Shown here in pieces: positions 58,530 to 64,000 of a stretch of DNA of 64,000 bases. The notes under the pieces were generated by a model, which worked only from the letters and a program-made list of their open reading frames with translations, did not search any database and had not been told where the DNA came from. This stretch comes from an uncultured Clostridia bacterium (GTDB lineage Bacteria > Bacillota > Clostridia > Oscillospirales > Acutalibacteraceae), in NCBI GenBank assembly GCA_937880805.1, contig CALGRR010000105.1, positions 1-64,000 of the forward strand, written 5' to 3'. Every line of letters starts with the position of its first letter. The first letter of the stretch is position 1. A program made the translations under genes and the position numbers.

Positions 58530-59609
58530 ATGAATATTTATTTTGCAGAAAACCTTAAAAGATTAAGAAAAGAAAGGGAATTAACCCAAGAATCTCTTGC
58601 GGATTTTCTCGGTGTTTCATTTCAGGCAGTCAGCAAATGGGAAAGGGCGGAAAGCTACCCAGATATAACTATGCTTCCTGTTATAGCATCGTTTTTTGAT
58701 GTTTCAACCGATGATCTTCTCGGTGTCAACAGAGCAGAGAACGAACACGAAATAGTTTCAAAAATTGCGGAATATGATAATCTGACAGACCATAAGCTTA
58801 TGAAAGAATTGATAAGCGATTTGAAAGCAAAGTATCCAAGTGATTTCAGAGTATTAATCAGATACCTTTGCTGTCTTGTTGCGTTTCCGAAGGATTTATC
58901 TGCTGTTTCTTCTGAATTATTTGCAATTTATAACAATATACAGCGAAACTGTACTAATGACAGAATAAGAATAAAAGCAAAGCGTGTAATGATAGAATAT
59001 TACCGTTCACAGTTAAACGAAGAGAATGCGGATGTTATGTTTGAAAAATGTGAAAAAATAATCTGCGAAATGCCCGATATGCGTGACAGCCGTGAAATGT
59101 TCTGCACATTTTATCCTGAAAATCATCCTGAACACGATTTGAAAATTCAGAATGCCATTGAAGAAAGCTTTTTGCTTCGCACAACATTTTATTCTCATTT
59201 CTATTTTTATAACAGCAGATGCACCGATAAGTGGCAGACGGAATCGATTAAAAAAGAAATCGAATATCTTGAATTTGTTTATGATGACGGAAACTACGGC
59301 AAAATGTGGCGAATGATGATGAATCTCTACGGTCATTTGGGAGTGAAATATTTTAATCTTAACGATTATGAAAATGCAATTTACAGCTTTAAAAAATCTG
59401 CGGAGCTTGCAATTAAGTTTGATGCGATGGAAAGAATAACCGTTATGCAGTCAACAATGTTCAAGGGCAAAGAATTTGATAAACACTCCCTCGGCAGCAC
59501 ATTTATTGCCAAAAGGAGAGTGAAGGAGCTTCTGACGGAAAAATATCCTTTGTCTGATGAATTCAGGAATTCACCCGAATTCAAGAGAATAATTGATATG
59601 TTATCATAA
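58530..59609 (+). CDS. XRE-family transcriptional regulator with TPR-like C-terminus
   Basis: A 359-residue protein. Residues 5-60 form a Cro/C1-type helix-turn-helix (LKRLRKERELTQESLADFLGVSFQAVSKWERAESYPDITMLPVIASFFDVSTDDLLGV). The remaining 290 residues are helical repeats (IKAKRVMIEYYRSQLNEENADVMFEKCEKI, YFNLNDYENAIYSFKKSAELAIKFD) resembling tetratricopeptide units, as in clostridial regulators that sense peptides or metabolites. Likely binds DNA as a dimer; target genes are not visible. Own promoter and AAAGGAG. Confidence 0.9.
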   Translation: MNIYFAENLKRLRKERELTQESLADFLGVSFQAVSKWERAESYPDITMLPVIASFFDVSTDDLLGVNRAENEHEIVSKIAEYDNLTDHKLMKELISDLKAKYPSDFRVLIRYLCCLVAFPKDLSAVSSELFAIYNNIQRNCTNDRIRIKAKRVMIEYYRSQLNEENADVMFEKCEKIICEMPDMRDSREMFCTFYPENHPEHDLKIQNAIEESFLLRTTFYSHFYFYNSRCTDKWQTESIKKEIEYLEFVYDDGNYGKMWRMMMNLYGHLGVKYFNLNDYENAIYSFKKSAELAIKFDAMERITVMQSTMFKGKEFDKHSLGSTFIAKRRVKELLTEKYPLSDEFRNSPEFKRIIDMLS

Positions 59610-59610
59610 A

Positions 59611-59640
59611 AAACGGCACGCTTTGTTTGAAGCGTGCCAT
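59611..59640. terminator. terminator between XRE gene and YcxB-like gene
   Basis: GGCACGCTT (59615-59623) pairs with AAGCGTGCC (59630-59638). The T-run (as AAAAAAC on the plus strand) favours minus-strand termination of the YcxB-like gene, but it lies 2 bases after the XRE stop and may serve both. Confidence 0.75.
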
Positions 59641-59644
59641 TAAC

Positions 59645-60162
59645 TTATAACTTTATTTCTGCATTAACTGCTTTTGTTTTTATAAACTCTTCAAATTCTT
59701 TGCAAGAGCCTTTTTCAAAACGGTTTTTGTCTACCATAATATACATCTTTTCCTTAAGAATAAGAAGATAGAGATTCTTGCTTTGCTTAATTTTGATTAT
59801 TTTATCATATTCAACCTTTAACTCTCCGTTGTTTGCATCATTTACGGTTAAAAGATTGTTGTCAAAAAAAAAGTAGTTGACTCCGGAAGCTTATTGTATA
59901 GAAGAAGAAAACGTTTTTCATTTTTCTTTGCGTTATAACGGTCAAGGATTATCGGCAACACCCAGAAGATAATTCCTAAAGCAAGAGTGCTTATGCCTTT
60001 AGCTACGTCACCTGATTCAAAAATCCATAAAGCAGCCAAAACTAAAAAAGTTGCAAACAAAACTATTTGGTAAATAAAGAATTTTTTCCCTCTGTATGCT
60101 TTAGCTGCCTCATATGTGAGTTCTTTGGATGTTTCAAACTTGTTTACGAACAAAGCTTCCAT
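59645..60162 (-). pseudogene. YcxB-like membrane protein interrupted by a frameshift at a T9 tract
   Basis: The intact reading frame gives only 104 residues from 60162: a cytoplasmic start, two hydrophobic segments (about 29-46 and 56-73) and a short tail ending in TTFFLTTIF. At the nine-T tract (forward 59864-59872) one extra base would join this to a downstream frame that continues FDNNLLTVND...ELKVEYDKIIKIKQSKNLYLLIL...MYIMVDKNRFEKGS and stops at 59645. The joined protein of about 172 residues has the YcxB pattern of two membrane helices and a C-terminal PH-like domain. It is either a real frameshift, a slippage-regulated or phase-variable gene, or a sequencing error in the homopolymer. 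Confidence 0.75.
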
Positions 60163-60197
60163 AGTAAAATCTCCTTTGCATATTGTGAACGAGCTTT

Positions 60198-60253
60198 TGT
60201 AGGGAATGTCGTCCCCGACATTCCGCAGAACGCTGAGGACAGCGTTCTCTACA
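60198..60253. repeat. palindromic double-hairpin element closed by TGTAG/CTACA
   Basis: TGTAG (60198-60202) pairs with CTACA (60249-60253). Enclosed are GGAATGTCG/CGACATTCC (60203-60224, loop TCCC) and AGAACGCTG/CAGCGTTCT (60227-60248, loop AGGA), both perfect 9-bp stems. The element would fold as a three-way junction. It lies in the gap after the NUDIX gene and before the YcxB-like gene, and shares the TTTGTAGGG entry with 695-731. Confidence 0.75.
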
Positions 60254-60254
60254 T

Positions 60255-60740
60255 TTATACAGCTTTAATATACTTTGAAATAACCGTAAATTCGCGAAGA
60301 TAAAGGCTTGCAATATCTTCTCTTTTGGAAGAGTAAGCACCGAAGATTTCAAGAGCTTCATCAATCGTAACCCAGACGGGAGTTATGCCGTGCTCAATTT
60401 CGGTTTCGGTTAACGAAGGCTTTGATTCGCCCGTTTTTTTGCAGATAAAATAGTTGCTTTTATACATTGTTTCAAAGCAGTATTCATTAATGGTAATGAA
60501 ATGATTTAAGGCTTTTACCTCAATACCCGTTTCTTCACGGATTTCTCTTGCACAGCATTCCTCAAGGGTTTCGCCCTCTTCAAGTCCGCCGCCGGGCGAC
60601 ATATAAACACCCGTATTCTTCTCATAAGAAAGCAGAATTTTTCCGTTTTCAACAAGTATTCCTCTTGCCGAGGGTCTTATCCTTTCGGGAGGGTCGGAAT
60701 AAGTTTTTGCATATTGATTTATGGTTTCAAAGTTATCCAT
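60255..60740 (-). CDS. NUDIX hydrolase
   Basis: A 161-residue pyrophosphohydrolase acting on a nucleoside diphosphate linked to another group. The NUDIX box GGGLEEGETLEECCAREIREETGIEV at about 50-75 is complete: GX5EX7REUXEEXGU with the metal-binding glutamates. The start MDNFETINQYAKTYSDPPERIRPSARGILVENGKILL is normal. Substrate cannot be told; adenine-nucleotide or sugar-nucleotide cleaning is common. It stands alone, with the double-hairpin repeat directly after its stop codon. Confidence 0.92.
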   Translation of the reverse strand: MDNFETINQYAKTYSDPPERIRPSARGILVENGKILLSYEKNTGVYMSPGGGLEEGETLEECCAREIREETGIEVKALNHFITINEYCFETMYKSNYFICKKTGESKPSLTETEIEHGITPVWVTIDEALEIFGAYSSKREDIASLYLREFTVISKYIKAV

Positions 60741-60757
60741 TATATCCTCATATTTTA

Positions 60758-60785
60758 TTCCCCCGAAGCATATGCATCGGGGGAA
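60758..60785 (-). terminator. hairpin terminator after the GH13 gene
   Basis: TTCCCCCGA (60758-60766) pairs with TCGGGGGAA (60777-60785) around a self-complementary GCATATGC loop. On the minus strand it follows the GH13 stop by 8 bases; the tail TAAAATATG is T-poor. Confidence 0.65.
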
Positions 60786-60793
60786 CAGTTTAA

Positions 60794-62458
60794 TTAATCG
60801 TAAAAATAAACTCTTGTTTCAAAGGGTCTTGTGGTGAAGCCGTTGTTTGTAACGGGGTTATCCTTGTAGCTGCAAAGAATGCACTTGCCCTTGTTCAAAT
60901 CATAGCCTGCGGGTGCGGAGAACTGAACGGCTTTTTCCGAATATGAGCAGATAACAAGCATCTTCTTGCCCTCGTATGTACGCTCATAAACATAAAGCTC
61001 TTTGCTTGATTTGTTATATTCTTTATATGCACCGTGAACCGCAACGGGATTTTCCTTGCGGAATTTAATAAGAGCTTTGTAATGGTTATAAATTGAATCG
61101 GGATTTTCCATCTCTGCCTTGGCATTGATGCCGTCTTTGTAGCTGGGGTTAACGGGCATCCAGGGGTTGCCGGTTGAGAAGCCTGCATTTTCACTGTCAT
61201 CCCATTGAACGGGAGTTCTTGCATTGCCTCGGCTGCCGGTCTTGAGGCGGCGGTTTGCACTCTCTTCGGAGAAGCCGAGAAGGCGAAGAGTTTTATAGTT
61301 GTTGGTTGCAAAAACATCCTGATAATCTTCAACATTGGGCAGATCAATATTTATCATACCTATTTCCTGACCCTGATAAATAAAGGGAGTGCCGCACTGA
61401 AGCATATATGAGTTTGCAATGGATTTTGCACTTTCTGTTCTGTATTTCACGCTGCCGAATCTGTTGATGATTCTGGGATGATCGTGGTTTTCCATATAAA
61501 GAGCGTTCCAGCTCTTGCCGTAAAGACCGGTCTGCCATTTTGAAAAAGCTTTTTTGAGTCTTTTAAGGCTGAAGGGGATTGAAAGGCAGTCCATAAATAT
61601 GCAGTCAGCTTCCATATGCTGGAAGTGGAACATCATATCAAGCTCCTGATCGGGGCCTTCCTTAACGTATTTGAGAGCTTTGTTAACCGTCATCATAGGT
61701 GCTTCGCCAACAACAAAGCAATCATATTTATTGAGAACCTGACGGAATTCGGTAAGATATTCGTGAATATGGGGTCCGTCGGCATAATGCTCCATACCGC
61801 AGGCCTGGGGGATGGGGAAGCCGTTGGGCAGACCCTTTCTCTTTGATACGAAGGTGATAACGTCTTCACGGAAGCCGTCAACACCCATATCCAGCCAGAA
61901 TTTCATTATATCCTTAACTTCTTCACGAACAGCGGGGTTATCCATATTGAGGTCGGGCTGCTTCTTTGAGAAAAGGTGCAGATAGTACTGTCCGTTTTCT
62001 TTATTGTATTCCCAGGCCTTGCCCTCAAAAAGAGATGACCAGTTGTTGGGATACTTTTTGCCCATACCGTCACGCCAGAAATAATAATCGTGGTATTTGC
62101 TGTTTTTATCAATGCCTTTTTTGAACCACTCGTGCTCATCAGATGTGTGATTAACAACAAGGTCCATAATAACCTTTATGCCTCTTGCGTGAGCTTCATC
62201 AAGCACCTTTTTAAAGAGCTCGTTGTTGCCGTAGTCGGGTGAAACGTTTTTGTAATCTGAAATATCATAACCGAAGTCTGCGTTGGGTGAGCAATAAAGA
62301 GGGGAGAACCAGATGCAGGTTATGCCGAGATCTTTAAGATAATCAAGCTTTGAAAGAACGCCTTCAAGGTCGCCTATGCCGTCACCGTTACCGTCGCAGA
62401 ATGAACGGGGCCATATCTGATAACACACAGCGTCCTTATACCATTGAGTTTTTTTCAT
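60794..62458 (-). CDS. GH13 alpha-glucosidase / oligo-1,6-glucosidase
   Basis: A 554-residue cytoplasmic alpha-amylase-family enzyme that hydrolyses isomalto- or malto-oligosaccharides. The (beta/alpha)8 barrel has the usual motif I DLVVNHTSDEH near 100-110, motif II GVDGFREDVITF near 196-207 with the nucleophile Asp, motif III VVGEAPM near 253-259 with the acid Glu, and motif IV YMENHDHPRI near 325-334. DAVCYQIWPRSFCDGNGDGIGDLEG at the start is the GH13_31 subfamily opening. GGGAG lies 9 bases before the ATG at 62458; the frame extends to a TTG at 62464 that is too close. Single gene. Confidence 0.93.
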   Translation of the reverse strand: MKKTQWYKDAVCYQIWPRSFCDGNGDGIGDLEGVLSKLDYLKDLGITCIWFSPLYCSPNADFGYDISDYKNVSPDYGNNELFKKVLDEAHARGIKVIMDLVVNHTSDEHEWFKKGIDKNSKYHDYYFWRDGMGKKYPNNWSSLFEGKAWEYNKENGQYYLHLFSKKQPDLNMDNPAVREEVKDIMKFWLDMGVDGFREDVITFVSKRKGLPNGFPIPQACGMEHYADGPHIHEYLTEFRQVLNKYDCFVVGEAPMMTVNKALKYVKEGPDQELDMMFHFQHMEADCIFMDCLSIPFSLKRLKKAFSKWQTGLYGKSWNALYMENHDHPRIINRFGSVKYRTESAKSIANSYMLQCGTPFIYQGQEIGMINIDLPNVEDYQDVFATNNYKTLRLLGFSEESANRRLKTGSRGNARTPVQWDDSENAGFSTGNPWMPVNPSYKDGINAKAEMENPDSIYNHYKALIKFRKENPVAVHGAYKEYNKSSKELYVYERTYEGKKMLVICSYSEKAVQFSAPAGYDLNKGKCILCSYKDNPVTNNGFTTRPFETRVYFYD

Positions 62459-62540
62459 AATCAAAAGCTCCCTTCGCTTTTATAATACAAAGTCATTATA
62501 GCAAACAATTTGAAGGGATACAATAGAAAATAAAAATTTG

Positions 62541-62957
62541 TTAGTTAAGTTTTGAATTAAGCTTTTTGCTTGCGGATTTAACGCAGCAATAAACGGTTAT
62601 CCAGATAATGAAGTATAAAACAACAAAAATTGCAGTAAAAATAAAAATAACTTTGAGGTCAAACGGTATCCAGGTGTTTGAAATGTAGCAAATTACATAA
62701 GCGGCATAAAGCGTCAAGAAGTGACACAGCAAAGATTTTGCAAGCGGCCACTCCTCAATCTGATTGAAAACGCTTGCTCCTGCCTGAACAAAAGCGAGCA
62801 AATAGGTTGTAACTATTGCAAGAAAAATCTCAGAACCGCTTAATGAAAATGATTCTGCTGTTTTTGAAATAACAAGAAAAACAATTCCGCAGATTATCGG
62901 ACCGAAGCCGCCGAAAGCAAGACCTCTGTGTAGAAAGCTTTTTAAATATTTATTCAT
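62541..62957 (-). CDS. DUF3021-type membrane protein
   Basis: A 138-residue membrane protein with four hydrophobic segments (about 12-30, 43-60, 75-90 and 103-125). FGPIICGIVFLVISKTAESFSLSGSEIFLAIVTTYLLAFVQAG is the DUF3021 opening, and NQIEEWPLAKSLLCHFLTLY its middle. Its ATG overlaps the upstream LytTR gene's stop by 4 bases. LytTR-DUF3021 pairs are common in Firmicutes; the membrane partner probably tunes the regulator's activity. Confidence 0.88.
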   Translation of the reverse strand: MNKYLKSFLHRGLAFGGFGPIICGIVFLVISKTAESFSLSGSEIFLAIVTTYLLAFVQAGASVFNQIEEWPLAKSLLCHFLTLYAAYVICYISNTWIPFDLKVIFIFTAIFVVLYFIIWITVYCCVKSASKKLNSKLN

Positions 62958-63391
62958 AGTTTAACACCGAACCTTTCTTTGATTTTTTTAATATTTCTTC
63001 TGGAAACATAGTCTTTGTGTCCGTTACAGAAAACAACAGACAAAGCGCCCGCAAACGAAGCGTCAAACCGTGCCATCTTTTTTGTGTTTGCAATGCAGGA
63101 CTGATTAATTTTAACAAAGCTGCTATCAAGCATTTCTTCAAGCTGATAAAGCCTCTGCTTTAACTGAAATCTGTCATTATCCGTTAATGCATAAACTTTG
63201 TTTTCTTCAACGGTAAAACAGATGATTTCTGCGGGTGCTAAAAGAACGGCTTCACGCTCTTTATAGCCTGTAAGCTTAACAGATTCATTTAAAATAAGGC
63301 TTTCAATATCATCAATCAGCTTTGTTCTTTCACGGACACAAATAAGAATTTCTTCTTCTTTTTCTTTGTCAATTTTTATGCTGTATTTCAT
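62954..63391 (-). CDS. LytTR-domain transcriptional regulator
   Basis: A 145-residue regulator whose C-terminal 95 residues form the LytTR DNA-binding domain: EREAVLLAPAEIICFTVEENKVYALTDNDRFQLKQRLYQLEEML then FVKINQSCIANTKKMARFDASFAGALSVVFCNGHKDYVSRRNIKKIKERF. There is no receiver domain, so it is not a classical response regulator. AAAGGAGG precedes the ATG at 63391; the frame extends to 63445. It overlaps the DUF3021 gene by 4 bases. A single-component switch controlled by the membrane partner is likely; regulon unknown. Confidence 0.92.
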   Translation of the reverse strand: MKYSIKIDKEKEEEILICVRERTKLIDDIESLILNESVKLTGYKEREAVLLAPAEIICFTVEENKVYALTDNDRFQLKQRLYQLEEMLDSSFVKINQSCIANTKKMARFDASFAGALSVVFCNGHKDYVSRRNIKKIKERFGVKL

Positions 63392-63485
63392 ATATGTCCT
63401 CCTTTCACAATTATAATACAACCGTTCTTTTGATGATTCAAGCAATTTAAAGTGTTTGGTTGTTCTGCAAAACTATTCGGTAAAA

Positions 63486-63518
63486 ACAAAAAATATGCCC
63501 TGAAAACAGAGCATATTT
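63486..63518 (-). terminator. terminator of the GH43 gene
   Basis: On the minus strand AAATATGCTCTG pairs with CAGGGCATATTT around TTTT, followed by TTTGTTTTT. It lies a few bases after the GH43 stop. Confidence 0.85.
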
Positions 63519-63521
63519 CAT

Positions 63522-64000
63522 TCAGCTGTTTAATATCGGTAAACCGTTTTCATCCCATTGAACCTTGCGTATTCTTGCACTTCTGCAGGGGTCATAAAGC
63601 GGGTCCTGGTCGGCATAGCCGCACCTGCCGTTAAAGCAAGCCTCATCCCTTGAATGATAAACAAAAATCCAGTCACCGTTTTCATCCTTGACAAAAGAGT
63701 TATGCCCGGGGCCGTATTCACCGATTAAATCATCAGAGGTAAGCAAAGGCTTATCAAGCTTTGTCCAGCTCTTCATATCAAGCAAATCGGCTTTTTCATC
63801 GGCATATAAAAGACCTATGCAGTATTCGGGTCCCGTTGCGGAAGCAGAAAAAGCAAGATATATTCTGCCGCCGTGTATCATTGCGGCGGGGCCCTCGTTG
63901 ACGGGAATTTTAACTCTTTCCCAATCATACTCGGGCTTTGTCAAAAGCAGGGCGGGTGATGTTGTTTTCCGGGGTTCATCGGGATTTACGCTTGCAAGAT
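63522..64000 (-). CDS. GH43-family glycoside hydrolase, C-terminal part (cut by window edge)
   Basis: The frame is open to the end of the window, so only about the last 159 residues are seen. They contain MTKPEYDWERVKIPVNEGPAAMIHGGRIYLAFSASA, then GEYGPGHNSFVKDENGDWIFVYHSRDEA and SARIRKVQWDENGLPIL, which fit the last blades of a five-bladed GH43 propeller; NEGPAAM carries the likely catalytic Glu. GH43 enzymes cleave arabinose or xylose side units of plant polysaccharides. Whether it is secreted cannot be judged as the N-terminus lies outside. Confidence 0.85.
   Translation of the reverse strand, partial: LASVNPDEPRKTTSPALLLTKPEYDWERVKIPVNEGPAAMIHGGRIYLAFSASATGPEYCIGLLYADEKADLLDMKSWTKLDKPLLTSDDLIGEYGPGHNSFVKDENGDWIFVYHSRDEACFNGRCGYADQDPLYDPCRSARIRKVQWDENGLPILNS

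Noticed and set aside
59848..60162. 104-residue protein as a complete gene
   Set aside because: The downstream -1 frame continues the same family pattern to a stop next to a terminator, so the gene is better read as frameshifted.

Overview
The window reads as chromosomal DNA from an anaerobic, low-to-moderate-GC member of the Clostridia, most like a gut Oscillospiraceae/Ruminococcaceae bacterium. Evidence: Firmicutes-type housekeeping genes (rsmG next to a ParB/Noc gene, hprK, whiA, DnaD/DnaI primosome genes, recA-recX, a cysteine T-box), anaerobe markers (glycyl radical enzyme with activase, rubrerythrin), CotF-type spore coat genes, a dockerin protein, a cell-surface subtilase with leucine-rich repeats, and several plant- or starch-directed glycoside hydrolases (a domain-permuted GH3, GH13, GH43). 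No rRNA, tRNA, CRISPR array, phage or complete insertion sequence was seen.

Layout. 1-4.7 kb: a small unknown gene, a repeat-filled intergenic stretch, rsmG and noc/parB, a small dockerin protein, and an ECF sigma factor with its membrane partner. 4.8-8.3 kb (minus): birA, a lipoprotein and a propeller plus alpha/alpha-barrel protein. 8.4-14.7 kb (plus): a tight operon of a compact radical SAM activase, a divergent glycyl radical enzyme, a sedoheptulokinase-like FGGY kinase, a class I phosphomannose isomerase and rubrerythrin, preceded by a 281-bp inverted-repeat element lying between a good promoter and the first ribosome binding site. 14.7-22.3 kb (plus): cyclophilin lipoprotein, SecB-like chaperone, alanine racemase, FkbM methyltransferase, beta-helix acyltransferase-like protein, phosphoglucosamine mutase, DEDDh exonuclease and dTDP-glucose dehydratase. 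22.3-34.7 kb (mostly minus): subtilase, nitroreductase (plus), a split purine pair (stand-alone AICAR formyltransferase and PurO-type IMP cyclohydrolase) behind a ZTP riboswitch, MATE exporter, Tex, DnaI- and DnaD-like primosome proteins and rpmB.

34.8-42.9 kb (plus): recA-recX-rimO-pgsA, then cysE-cysS under a Cys T-box, then rpsB-tsf. 42.9-44.6 kb (minus): an attenuation-like unit of promoter, 36-codon leader peptide, intrinsic terminator, methyltransferase and GNAT acetyltransferase. 44.6-58.4 kb (plus): two small coat-like proteins, hprK, glucokinase, murB, whiA, dnaE, pfkA, pcrA and a permuted GH3. 58.5-64 kb: an XRE regulator, a frameshifted YcxB-like gene, a palindromic repeat, NUDIX, GH13, a LytTR-DUF3021 pair and a GH43 fragment cut by the window edge.

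The strongest candidates for undescribed biology are the glycyl radical enzyme/kinase/isomerase operon with its structured leader (8.4-14.7 kb) and the leader-peptide attenuator in front of the methyltransferase/acetyltransferase pair (43-44.6 kb). All functional calls are from reading motifs and layout; no database search was possible.
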